A stretch of 64,000 bases of DNA from Prorocentrum cordatum (GCA_963575745.1 CAUYUJ010018468.1:16001-80000); one strand, 5' to 3'. Counted from the stretch's first letter, positions 53,172 through 63,237 are shown. The notes: generated by a model not told the origin, from the letters alone. Made by a program: numbers and translations.

Positions 53172-53405
53172 CCCTTCCCTTCCCCCCCCCCCCCCCCCCT
53201 CCCCGCCCACACACCCCTCCACCTTAAGGGGAGGTGGGGGTCCGACCCCCCCCTCCCCCCCCCCCCCCCCCCCTCTCCTTGAAAGGAAAGGAGGAGGGGG
53301 GGGGGGGGGGCGGCGGACCCCCCCCCCTCCCCCCTCGGCGCTGGAAAAGGGGGGGGGGGGGGGGGGGGGGGGGAAGCGGGGGGGGGTCGGACCCCCCCCC
53401 CCCCG
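53172..53405. repeat. C- and G-homopolymer block
   Basis: Runs of 14-17 C and up to 22 G alternate (for example 53190-53206, 53259-53274, 53351-53373), with words GGTCCGACCCCC and CCTTGAAAGGAAAGG. G-quadruplex-prone; assembly length here is doubtful. Confidence 0.9.
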
Positions 53406-53419
53406 CCCTCGTGTAGGGA

Positions 53420-55470
53420 GTACGGAATTGGGAGTAGGAGAGGTGAGTAGTGACTAGTGAGTTAGTGCGAGGTACTGAGTATTGGGTCATGAGTAGTGGG
53501 TAGTAAGTGGCGAGTAGGGAGTAGGGAGTAGGGAGTGGGGAGTAGTGGGTAGTGAATAGTGAGTAGTGTGTACGGATAAATGAGTAGTGAGTGGCGAGTA
53601 GTGAGTCGTGAGTAGTGAGTAGCGAGTAGCGAGTAGTGAATACTGAGTAGGGAGTAGGGAGTAATGAGTAGTGGCAAGTGAGTAGTGGGTAGTGAGTAGT
53701 GGGTGGCGAGTAGTGATTAGTAAGTAGTGAGTAGTGGGTAGTGCATAGTGCGTAGTAAGTAGTCAGTAGTGAGTAGTGAGTAGTGAGTAGTGAGTAGTGA
53801 GTCGCGAGTAGTTAGTGAGTAGTGAGTAGTGACTACTGAGAAGTACGTGATGCGTAGTGAGTAGTGAGTAGTGATGAATAGTGAGTAGTGGGTAGTGGCA
53901 GTGGGTAGTGAGTAGTGAGTAGTGAGTAGCGAGTAGGGGGGGAGCGAGTAGTGAGGAGCGAGTAGGGCGTAGAAATTAGTGAGTAGAGAGTAGTCCGTAG
54001 TGAGTTGTGGGTAGTGATTAGTGAGTAACGAGCAGGGAGTAGCGAGTAGCGAGTAGTGAGTAGTGAGTAGTGAGTAGGGAGCAGTGAGCAGTGAGTGGTA
54101 AGAAATGGGTAGCGAATAGTGGGTAGTGCGTAGCGATTGGTGGGTAGTGGGTAGTGAGTAGTGAGTAGTGACTAGTGACTAGTGAATTCTGACTAGTGGC
54201 TAGAGACTATGTAGTGACTAATGAGTAGGGAGTAGTAAGTAGTGAGTAGCGAATAGTGAGTAGCGGGTAGTGAGTAGTGAGTATTGAGCAGCGAGTATGG
54301 GAGTAGCGAGTAGTGCGTACTGAGTACGGTGAAGTCAGTATTGTGTAGGGAGTAGGGAGTAGGGCGTAGCGAGCAGTGGGAAGTGAGTAATGATTTGTGG
54401 GCAAAGAGTAGTGAGTAGCGAGTAGTGAGTAGTGGATAGTGGGTAATGCGTAGTGATTTGTGAGTAATGAGTTGGGAGTAGTGAGTAGTGCGTAGTGACT
54501 AGTGAGTAGTGAGTAGTGAGTAGTGAGCAGTGAGTAGCGAGTAGTGGGTAGTGAGTAGTGAGTAGCGAGTACTGAGTAGTACGTAGTGCCTTGTGAGTAG
54601 TGAGTAGTGGGTAGTGATGAATAGAAAGAAATGGGTAGTGGCAGTGGGTAGTGGGTAGTGAGTAGCGAGTAGCGAGTAGCGAGTAGTGTGTAGTGAAGAG
54701 CGAGTAGGGCGTAGTGAGTAGTGAGTAGTGAGTAGAGAGTAGTCAGTAATGATAGTGGGTAGTGATTAGTGAGTGACGAGCAGGGAGTAGCGAGTAGTGA
54801 GTAGTGAGTAGGGAGTAGGGAGTAGTGAGCAGCGAGGAGTAAGAACTGGGTAGCGAATAGTGGATAGTGAGTAGCGATTGGTGAGTAGTGGGTAGTGGAT
54901 ATTGAGTAGTGACTAGTAACTAGTGACTAGCGAGTTGTGACTAGTGACTAGAGAGTATGTAGTGACTAGTGAGTAGGGAGTAGTAAGTAGTGAGTAGTGA
55001 ACAGTGAGTAGCGCGGAGTGAGTAGTGAGTATTGAGTAGCGAGTATGGGAGTAGCGAGTACTGAGTACTGAGTACTGTGTAGTCAGTATTGTGTAGGGAG
55101 TAGGAAGTAGCGAGTAGCGAGTAGTGGGTAGTGAGTAGTGATTTGTGGGCAATGAGTAGTGAGTAGTGAATAGTGAGTGGTAGATAGTGGGTAGTGGGTC
55201 ATGAGTAGTGATTAGTGAGTAGTGAGTAGGGAGTAGTGAGTAGTGCTTAGTGAATAGTGAGTATTGAGTAGTGGGTAGTGAGGAGTGAGTAGTGAGTAGT
55301 GAGTCGGGCGGAGGGAGTAGTGAGTAGGGAGTAGTGAGTAGCGAGTAGTGGGTGGTGGGTAGTGAGTAGTGGATAGTGAGTAGTGAGTCGTGGGTAGTGA
55401 GTAGGGGGTAGTGAGAAGTGAACAGCGATTAGCGAATAGTCAGAAGTGGGTAATGAGTAATGAGTAGTGA
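53420..55470. repeat. GTGAGTA minisatellite with ~745-bp higher-order period
   Basis: About 2 kb of degenerate 7-10-base units (GTAGTGAGTA, GGGAGTA, GCGAGTA). Longer matches reveal a higher-order repeat: 54150-54370 resembles 54895-55115, and 53870-53930 resembles 54607-54660, a spacing of about 740-750 bases. No coding potential. Confidence 0.9.
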
Positions 55471-55559
55471 GTATTCTTCGGGGCTGGGGCTACTGGTTGG
55501 GGTTAGGATTACGGGCTTGGGTTCGGGTGAGGACTAGGGGTAGGGGTGGCGGGGGTCGG

Positions 55560-55812
55560 GTTCTGGAGTCAGGGGGCGGCGTGGCGAAAGGGAGGGAGGG
55601 GGGGGGCTGCGGCCAAAGGGGGGGATGGGAGGGGGGGGGTTCGGATCCCCCCCCCTTTTGAAAGGGGGGAGGGGGGAAGGGGTTCCCGACGACGGACGAG
55701 GAAAGGAGGGGGGGGGGGGTCCCCGACGACGGATCGGGGAAGGGGGGGAGGGGGGGGGGTCCCCGACGACAGATCGGGGAAGAGGGGGGGGGGACTCCTA
55801 ACCCCCACCCCC
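55560..55812. repeat. G-rich tract with GACGACGGAT words
   Basis: Mirror of the left homopolymer block: G runs of 8-11 and three copies of GTCCCCGACGACRGATCGGGG (55720-55790) plus TTTTGAAAGGGG. Likely non-B DNA. Confidence 0.85.
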
Positions 55813-55838
55813 TTGGGGAGATCCAGCGGCGCACCCTC

Positions 55839-55843
55839 CCTTC
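55839..55843. repeat. Target-site duplication CCTTC, right
   Basis: CCTTC, identical to 53123-53127. Confidence 0.75.
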
Positions 55844-56406
55844 TTCCACTGGCGGTAGTGCGTCCACCCCGACCAGGAGGGTGGGTCGCTGAAGTCGCCC
55901 CGGCCAGTGCTCGTCGACCAGCTTGTGCCCGAGGCGCCCCAGCTGCCGTCTGCCCAGGTCCCGCCTCCTGGGCTCCATGCCTGCCAGGAGCTGGGGTCCC
56001 AAGCCTTGCTGGAGCCCTAAGAGCCGGATTGCCAATCGCGGTCGGGTTTCGCTGCTGCTGCCGACTCACTCTCGTCGCCGCGACCGCGTCCGTGATGTCT
56101 GCAGTTCTCCTGCCAAGGGTCTGACACCGCCCACTGGTCCTCGCCGTCAGTCTTCGTACTGTGTGCCTTGGAGGCCGGAGCGGCATCATCTTCGGCAGCA
56201 CCTGGGGTCCCCGTTCAAACCGTCGACGCCGATCTCATAGAGGATGTCACTATGTCCCTGATCAGGCTCTCGGGCTCCCCCTTGGTGACCGGCGCGGTGC
56301 TGCCCGAGGAGGCGGCGCCTTCTGCTGAGGCGGCCAGAGGGTCGGTCGGCTGCCTCAGCGCCAGGAGCGTCGCCTCGATGTCCCCTTCACTATCTGCGCA
56401 GGGCAT
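55844..56406 (-). pseudogene. Copia gag, N-terminal part
   Basis: A plausible start is ATG 56406 (MPCADSEGDIEATLLALRQP), 140 bases inside the right LTR. It continues acidic/Ser-rich to a stop at 56215, then, in other frames, to SWGASGTSWSTSTGRGDF and SDPPSWSGWTHYRQWKK just before the TIR element. SDPP.W.GW..YR.WKK followed by AVRRW is the recognisable start of the dinoflagellate copia gag core, so the two halves belong together. At least two frameshifts lie between the start and the border. Confidence 0.65.
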
Positions 56407-56545
56407 ACCCTTGCCGTGGATCCCGCACCGCTCGCTGGACGGCGTGAGCGGGACTGGCCGGGGGCTCGCAAGCGCCGAGGGAAGGGCCGCTAGCAGCCTG
56501 CCCTCGCACCCATGGCCCGCCAGCCTACACCGCTCCGCTACTAAC

Positions 56546-56666
56546 TGCGGCAGCAGCAGGATCGACAAGTGTTTTACCCTTGAGCCAAAATGGTCACCGA
56601 GCATGGTCAACTCGCTCGGATACTGAATGCTAAACCTATCTTCGAAAATACACGAGACCTGCCACA
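56546..56666 (-). repeat. 5' LTR of copia element with spliced-leader-like site
   Basis: Minus strand TGTGGCAGGTCTCG..GCTGCTGCCGCA. Contains CCATTTTGGCTCAAG (56593-56579), identical to the last 15 bases of the dinoflagellate trans-spliced leader; the 6 bases upstream match at about half. It is followed by GGTAAAAC, resembling a splice donor. Downstream of the LTR the sequence GTTAGTAGCGGAGCGG would be the primer-binding site, but I cannot match it to a tRNA. Confidence 0.75.
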
Positions 56667-56670
56667 ATCT
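56667..56670. repeat. Target-site duplication of copia element, right
   Basis: ATCT, matching 41364-41367. Confidence 0.6.
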
Positions 56671-56777
56671 GACAACACTGATGAGCATCCTCATGGGGTC
56701 GTAACGCCGCGCGTCGCCAGACAACCGTTGCAAATCCCAATGAAGCAAATTTCTTATATGACAGACAGAAGAACGCT

Positions 56778-57252
56778 TCAATGCAAGCACTGCTCAGGAA
56801 ACACAAGTAACCCAAAAACCAAAACAAGGCCTAGAAAGATGCGCACACTTTCGGGAGAAGTAGTTTCCCAGCCCTGCGCCAGCCTTGCCAGCGTAGCATT
56901 TTGCAAGTGCAACAGGGTGATCAGAATCTGATCCAGCTTCATGGAGGCTTCTGACAAACGACGCCAGGCCCGAAAAAAAAAACTAATAACGATTACAATT
57001 GCCGCGGAGCCCACTCTACCCACCCACTCTCGCCTCTGGGTCCCTCCACTATGCGCCCTGCGTGCGAACCCTGGCGGCTGGCTAAAAATCCAAGAAGACC
57101 GCCCAGCTCTGGTGCGTGTAAATCCAAGAGTCGTCGGGCTCTTGAAAAAACATTCGGAGCACACTCGGCTGAAGAAATGATGGTCCTGATAAGACGCGGT
57201 ACTGAGGAGCCAACGTTTCCTGCACATCGCTGCAGGTGGAGGCCTTTCGGGA
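56778..57252 (-). pseudogene. Membrane protein gene fragment, duplicate A
   Basis: Minus-strand frame with GRVGSAAIVIVISFFFRAW (membrane segment), MKLDQILITLLHLQNATLARL (helical), ETTSPESVRIFLGLVLVFGLLVF (membrane segment) and a stop at 56778. Near-identical to duplicate B (57531-58020), and the protein alignment between copies is better kept than expected for a random frame, which supports coding origin. No family is recognised. Further exons may lie downstream, where the copia element has inserted 110 bases away. Confidence 0.4.
56818..57252. repeat. Segmental duplication, copy A
   Basis: About 435 bases starting AAGGCCTAGAAAGATGCGCA and ending CTGCAGGTGGAGGCCTTTCG. Matches 57547-58020 at roughly 88 percent by eye; copy B has extra segments of about 20-40 bases. 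Direct orientation. Confidence 0.9.
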
Positions 57253-57291
57253 TCATCACCATCTCCATCACCATCACCATCACCATCGTCA

Positions 57292-57332
<41 letters not shown>

Positions 57333-57367
57333 CCACCACCACCACCACCACCACCACCACCACCACC

Positions 57368-57430
<63 letters not shown>

Positions 57431-57435
57431 AGCAG

Positions 57436-57492
<57 letters not shown>
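57253..57492. repeat. ATC/ACC/AGC microsatellite
   Basis: (CATCAC)n, (ATC)n, (ACC)n, (ATC)n, (AGC)n, (ATC)n in blocks. Separates the two segmental duplicates. Frames are homopolymeric and not genes. Confidence 0.97.
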
Positions 57493-57494
<2 letters not shown>

Positions 57495-57530
57495 GGAGCG
57501 CCCCGGATCGGCGGCACTGGCTGGAGACCA

Positions 57531-58020
57531 CTACAATAATTCAAAATCTAAAGCAAGGCCTAGAAAGCTGCGCACACTTTCGGGAGAAGTAGTTTCCCCG
57601 CTCTGCGCCAGCCTTGCCAGCGTAGCATTTTGCAAGTGCAACAGGGTGGTCAGAATCTGATCCAGCTTCATGGAGGCTTCTGCCTGACGACGCCAGGCGT
57701 GGACAACAAAAAAACTGATACCGATTACCATTGCCGCGGAGCCCACTCTACCCACCCACTCTCGCCGCTGGGTCCCTCCACTATGCGCCCTGCGTGCGAA
57801 CCCTGGCGGCTGGCTAAGAATCCAAGAAGACCGCCCAGCCCCGGCGCGCGCAAATCATGGTGCGTGTAAATCCAAGAGTCGTCGGGATCTTGAAACGGCA
57901 TTCGGGACACGCTCGGCTTCGCTGCCCGTAGCATGAAGAAATGCTGGTCCTGATTTGCGGCCAGGGCGCGGTACTGAGGAGCCAGCGCTGCCTGCACAAC
58001 GCTGCAGATGGAGGCCTTCC
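57531..58020 (-). pseudogene. Membrane protein gene fragment, duplicate B
   Basis: Second copy: GRVGSAAMVIGISFFVVHAW, MKLDQILTTLLHLQNATLARL, ETTSPESVRSFLGLALDFEL. Upstream (about 57860-58020) another frame reads GLHLQRCAGSAGSSVPRPG, with a counterpart in copy A. A TCTACAG before 58040 (minus strand) could be a splice acceptor. The function is not known. Confidence 0.4.
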
Positions 58021-58175
58021 AATGGGGCGCGGGTAACTGTAGACAAGCGCGTCCCACGACTCGCAAGGTAACTATACTACCAAATGGCCTGGATCTGCAG
58101 CGGGGGATCTGCGATCTATGACGTCGAGGCCGGTGCTTTGCGAGCAGTGGAGCGCGCTCAGTGAGTAATGGAATG

Positions 58176-58345
58176 TTGGGGGGCGGAAAGATACGGATAC
58201 GTGTTGTCCCCGGACCTCTCTTGGGGTGCGTTCTGACCAGAATTTCGAGGCGAATCCAACGGTGACAACGAGGATTCCCCAGGAGGACCAGGAAAGGCCG
58301 AAAACGACGGGGGACAACACGTATCCGTATCTTCTTCTCCCCCGA
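58176..58345. mobile_element. 170-bp MITE, 36-bp TIR, GAATG duplication
   Basis: TIRs 58176-58211 and 58310-58345; the inner 24 bases (58188-58211 against 58310-58333) are perfectly complementary, core AAGATACGGATACGTGTTGT. GAATG flanks both ends (58171-58175; 58346-58350). About 98 bases of non-repeat interior. No coding capacity. The perfect TIR suggests recent insertion. The 5-bp duplication length matches that of the TIR element in gag, but the TIR sequences differ. Confidence 0.85.
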
Positions 58346-59158
58346 GAATGGGCTCGCGGCATCGCCTGCGACTCCGGGCGGGCGGGGCGCGACGCGGCCC
58401 GCCGCGCGCCGCGGGCGGCCTCTGCACCCCGCCGTGCGCCGCGCCACCGCCGCGGCGTGGCGGCGGAGGGCCTCACGGTGTGACGCCCGCTGCCGGGGCG
58501 CCCTCCGCAGCTCCGCGCGGCGGGGCGCGCCGCCGCCGACCGCCGGGCGCCATCGGCCCCGCGGGCGCGGCGGGCCCCAGGGCCAGAGGCGCGAAGCCCT
58601 GCTCCACCACGGAGCGGACGTCGTCGGCCTCCATCCTGTGGGGCTGCGTCAGCCATCGTCCTCCTCCGCTTGCTCCCGATCCGCCTCCTCCTCCTCCTCC
58701 GTCCTCGCCGATCCAAGGTCCAACAGGATGGGTGCATCCCCCGGGCCAAGCAAGGAGGGCATACGCATACACCAGTCCTGGCTTGGCCCAGATATCGGAG
58801 AGGTGGATATCGGGGGGGTGCGTTGGCCATCCACCTCGCCGAGCCAGGGTACAACAGGATCGGTGTACAGCAGGAGCTCGACCACAAAAACCTTCCACAC
58901 GAAACCCAACCCTGAGAACGCAGAACGCCCATTGGTTTTTGGTGGGAACGCTATGCTTCCCGTATCAGAACCATCGAAACCCAAGAAAACCAGGGAGGGC
59001 ACCCTGGAGACAAACAATGTGTTTCTTGGCATGGGCGTCCTCTGCAGCCATCCACCTCGTCGCTCCAGGGTCCAACAGGATCGGTGTGTCTTCCCGGCCA
59101 AGCTAGGCTTCGGGGGCCCCTGAAGTCAAATTCATAATTTGAACCTTCCAGTGGGCCC
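58346..59158. repeat. GC-rich stretch with thrice-repeated ~50-bp motif
   Basis: No gene supported. The block CCACCTCG-CG-CCAGGGT-CAACAGGATCGGTG occurs at about 58703-58735, 58829-58866 and 59048-59085, twice with GCCAAGC(A/T)AGG nearby and once with ATATCGG-GGTGGATATCGG between. Dispersed or tandem repeat of unknown type. Confidence 0.5.
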
Positions 59159-59159
59159 G

Positions 59160-61672
59160 CTATGGCCATGATATTTCCATGCAATAGCCAGGAAATTGCA
59201 ATGCTATTATCATGCTATTGCTATGCAGCATGGCAACTGCATGGCAGCTCCAGGGCAGCTGCATGGCAATGTCATGGCAACTGCATGGCCATACCATGGC
59301 AACTGCATGGCAACTGCATGGCAATCGCATGGCAATAGCATGGCAACAGCATGGCAATAGCATGGCAACTGCATGGCAATCACCTGACAATAGCATGGCA
59401 ACTGCATTGCAATCACATGGCAATAGCATGGCTATAGCATGGCAACTGCATGGCAACTGCATGGCAATCGCATGGCAATCGCATTGCAACTGCATGGCAA
59501 TCGCATGGCAATAACATGGCAAGATCATGGCAACTGCATGGCCATACCATGGCACTTGTACGGCAACAGCATGGCAACAGCATGGCAACTGCACGACAAC
59601 TTCATGGCAATCGCATGGCAATAGCATGGCAACTGCATGGCAATCGCATGACAATAGCATGGCAACACCATGGCAATCACATGGCATCAGCATGGCAACT
59701 GCATAGCAATCGCATGGCAATCGCAGGGCAACTGCATGGCACTCGCACTCGCATGGCAATAGCATGGCAACTGCATGGCAAGCTCATGGCGACTGCATGG
59801 CAATCGCATGGCAATAGCATTGCGATAGCACGGCAACTTCATGGCAATCGCATGCCAGAATCATGGCAACTGCATGGCACTCGCACTCGCATGGCAATAG
59901 CATGGCAACTGCATGACAATTGCATGGCAATTGCATGGCAATAGCATGGCAACTGCATGGCAATGGCATGGCAACGGCATGGCAATCGCATGACAATATC
60001 ATGGCAACACCATGGCAATTCCATGGCACCTGACTGGCACTCGCATGGCAACTGCATGGCAGTAGCATGGCAACTGCATCGCAACTGCATGGCAATCGCA
60101 TGGCAATAGCATGGCAACAGCATGGCAATGCCATGGCAACCGCATGGCAACTGCATGGCAATAGCATGGCAACTGCATGACAATCGCATGGCAACTGCAT
60201 GGCAATAAACGGCAACTGCATGACAATAGCATGGCAACTGAATGGCAATCGCATGGCAACTGCATGGCAGTAACTTCGCTATCGCATGACACTAGTATGG
60301 CAAATGCATGGCAACTGCAGGGCAATCGCATGTCAACAGCATGGCAAAAGCATGCCAATAGCATGGCAATAGCATGGCAACGGCATGGCAATCGCACGAC
60401 AACTGCATGGCAATCGCATGACATTAGCATGGCAACTGCATGGCAATCACATGGCAATCGCATGGCAACTGCGTGGCAATAGCATGACAACTGTTTGACA
60501 ACTATATGGAAATAGCATGGCAATAGTATGGCCATTGCATGATAATGCAATAGCAATTGCATGGCAACTGCATGGCAATAGCATGGCACATGGCGATCGC
60601 ATGACAATCGCATTGCAATAGCATGGCAATGGCATGACAACAGCATGGCGGTAGCATGGCAACTGGATGGTAACTGCATGACAGTCGCATTGCACCTGCT
60701 TGATAACCGCATGGCAATAGCGTGGCAACTGCATGGTAATCGCATGGCAATTGCATGGCAGTCGCATGACGATCGCATGGCATCTGCATGGCAACTGCAT
60801 GACAATCGCAGGCCAACTGCATGGCAACTGCATGATTATAGTTTGGCAACTGCATGACAATCGCATGGCAATAGCATGGCAACTGCATGGCAATGGCAGG
60901 AGCATTCCATGACAACTGCATGGTAATCGCATGACATTAGCATGGCAACTGCATGGCAATCACATGGCAATCGCATGGCAACTGCATGGCAATCGCACGA
61001 CAATAGCATGGCAACTGCATGACACTCGCATTGCGATAACATGACAACTGCATGACACTCGCATGGCAATCGCATGGCAACTGCATGACAATCGCATGGC
61101 AATCACATGGCAATGAGATAGCAGTGCCATGGCCACTGCATGACAATAGCATGACAACAGCATGGCAACTGCATGGCAATCGCATGACAATAGCATGGCA
61201 ACTGCATGGCAACTGCATGACAATCGCATGACAGCTGCATGGCAGTCGCATGGCAATAGCATGACAATAGCATGGCAACTGCATGGCAAAGTCATGGGAA
61301 CCGCATAACAATCACATGGCAACTGCATGACAGTCGCATTGCAACTGCATGCCAATCGCATGGCCATAACATGGCCACAGCACGGCAACTGCATGGCAGT
61401 GGCATGGCAATGGCATGGCAACTGCATGGTAACTGCTTGGCAATTGCATGACAGCTGCATGACAATCGCATGGCGATAGCATGGCAATAGCATGGACACT
61501 GCATGACAATAGCATGGCAACTGCATGGCAATTGCATGATATTGCATGGTAAGTGCATGGCAATCGCGTGGCGATAGTATGGCAATATTACGACAACTGT
61601 GTGGCAATAGCATGGCAACTTCGTGGCACGAGTATGGTGTTTGCATGGTGGTAGCATGGCAATAGCAAAGCA
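59160..61672. repeat. 2.5-kb 11-bp GCATGGCAAYN minisatellite
   Basis: About 225 copies of an 11-base unit GCATGGCAACT / GCATGGCAATC / GCATGGCAATA. All three frames are open on both strands because 11 bases per unit rotate codons through one non-stop cycle (LPCDCHAVAM on minus). Satellite, not gene. Confidence 0.97.
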
Positions 61673-61684
61673 ACGGCGGTGACG

Positions 61685-61748
61685 TGCGCAAGCCAGGGGG
61701 GGTAAAGTTTCAGGAATCTACTGAACAATTACCCCCCTGACTTGCGCA
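61685..61748. repeat. Imperfect 20-bp inverted repeat inside minisatellite
   Basis: Arms 61685-61705 (TGCGCAAGCCAGGGGGGGTA..) and 61729-61748 pair with one mismatch and one bulge; 23-base loop. It lies in ~95 bases (61680-61775) that break the 11-bp array, which resumes degenerately at 61775-61865. Likely a small insertion or MITE remnant. Confidence 0.75.
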
Positions 61749-61994
61749 AGTCAGAGGGGTCAGTGTGAAGGCCATGGCAAGGCAACTGCATGGAAATAGC
61801 ATGGCAACTGCGCGGCAAGAGTATGGCGTCCGCATGGCGGTCGCATGGCAGTAGCATGGCAAAAGCGCTGCATTGCGCACATCGAGGGTGTCTCGTTCCC
61901 AACAATCTTGTGGTGTTGGGTCATCGTTTTGACGAGACGGTCCCCGCGTTCCCTCCTCCCTTCCTTCCTTCCTCCTCCCCTCCGCCCTGCACCG

Positions 61995-62670
61995 CCAGCA
62001 TGCGCCACGCACACCCATTTCGGCACACCCTTCACACGATTCTCAGCCCCACAGGGAGCTCCACCGAAGGCCCCAGTGCACCGCCCGCATGCGTCACGCA
62101 CACCCATTTCGGCACACCCCATCACACGTTTCGTGGCCCTACAGGGAGCCCCACCGAAGGCCCCAGTGCCAACGCCCACATGCGTCACGCGCACCCATTT
62201 CGGCACACCCCTCACACGTTTCGTGGCCTCACAGGGAGCTCCACCGAAGGCCCCAGTGCCACCGCCCACATGCGTCACGCACACCCATTTCGGCACACCC
62301 CTCACACGTTTCGTGGCCCCACAAGGAGATCCACCGAAGGACCCAGTGTCACCGCCCGCCTGCGTCACGCACACACATTTCGGCACACCTCGTCACACGT
62401 TTCGTGGCCCCGCAGGGAGCTCTCCGAAAGACCCAGTGCAGCCGCCCACATGCGTCACGCCCACCAATTTCGGCACACCCCTCACACGTTCGTGGCCCCA
62501 CAGGGAGCTCCACCGAAGGCCCCAGTGTCACCGCCCGCATGCGTCACGCACACCCATTGCGGCACACCCCTCGCAAGTTTCGTGGCCCCGCAGGGAGCTC
62601 CACCGAAGGCCCCAGTGCCACCGCCCGCATGCGTCACGCACACCCATTGCGGCAAACCTCTCACACGATC
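61995..62670. repeat. 90-bp tandem repeat, ~7.5 copies
   Basis: Units start near 62003, 62092, 62183, 62273, 62363, 62455, 62543 and 62633 at CGCACACCCATTTCGGCACA; each includes TTTCGTGGCCCCACAGGGAG and CACCGAAGGCCCCAGTG. Ninety bases is 30 codons, so long frames on both strands are periodic (minus: THVGGGTGAFGGAPC). I read it as a satellite; see findings. Confidence 0.93.
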
Positions 62671-62759
62671 AGAGAAACTATGGATTCAGTTTGTGTCGGG
62701 GTTTCGGTTTTCTCCTATGCCTGGCGGTCCATAGGGGCCAGACGGATCGCGAGGAGGCG

Positions 62760-63236
62760 GACGAGGAGGAGGAGGAGGAGGAGGAGGAGGAGGAGGAGGA
62801 GGAGGTCCGGCCTGCCTCTCTCCCCTCCCCCTCCTCCCTCTCTCCCTAAACCCCCCTCCCTCCTCCTCCCCCCGCCCCTCCCCCCGAAATGAGACGAATT
62901 ACAACCGACTGGTCCCAATTCCAACCGTTCGGAGCGAATTGCAACCATACATGGGACCAATTACAACCATGGGATCTTCAGAAGCACTTCTTTCTTATTC
63001 AGAAATACTTTTTTCTTCTTCAGAAGTACTTCTTTCTTCTTCAGAAGTCCTTTTCATTCCTTGGGATTCCTTAGGGTTCCTTATGATTCCTTAGGACTCC
63101 TTAGGATCCTTAGGATTCCTTAGGGTCCTTGGGATCCCTTAGGATCCTTAGGATCAGGACTCCTCCGGATTCCGTCAGGAATCCTTAGGAATATTTGCGA
63201 ATCCATCGGAATCCTGAAAAAATCCTTAGGGGAAGG
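62760..63236. repeat. Cluster of short tandem repeats
   Basis: (GAG)n at 62763-62805; GAATTRCAACC words at 62890-62970; TTCTTCAGAAGTACTTC at 62975-63050; TCCTTAGGATTCC decamers at 63058-63215. No gene. Confidence 0.85.
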
Positions 63237-63237
63237 G

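Larger units (their letters stand above)
53128..55838. mobile_element. 2.7-kb TIR element inside gag, minisatellite-filled
   Basis: Left TIR 53128-53150 (GAAAGTGCGCCAGTGGATCT..), right TIR 55816-55838, reverse complement with 19 of 23 matches. CCTTC flanks both ends. Excision with one CCTTC restores the gag reading frame from QWKK to AVRR exactly. Inside: long C and G homopolymers at both ends (53190-53405; 55600-55800) and a 2-kb GTGAGTA-type minisatellite. No transposase. A 5-bp duplication is uncommon for the best-known TIR superfamilies (2, 3, 8, 9-10 bp), though some have it. Confidence 0.8.
41368..56666 (-). mobile_element. Ty1/copia-type LTR retrotransposon, degenerate, twice interrupted
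   Basis: Bounded by direct repeats of 121-122 bp (LTRs) that begin TG and end CA, with ATCT outside each. Minus-strand order from the right LTR: gag, CCHC zinc knuckle, protease, linker, cytosine-methyltransferase-like domain, integrase, linker, reverse transcriptase, RNase H, left LTR. Integrase before RT defines copia. Every domain is split by frameshifts, so it is dead as read. Two TIR elements sit inside (44090-47022; 53128-55838); without them it is about 9.6 kb. The LTRs differ by roughly 12 percent by eye, so the insertion is old. Gag and RT wording match dinoflagellate copia proteins I remember. Confidence 0.85.

Noticed and set aside
59160-61691. Several 100-270-codon Cys/His/Ala-rich ORFs on the minus strand
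   Set aside because: All are translations of the 11-bp GCATGGCAAYN satellite, which lacks stop codons in any frame.
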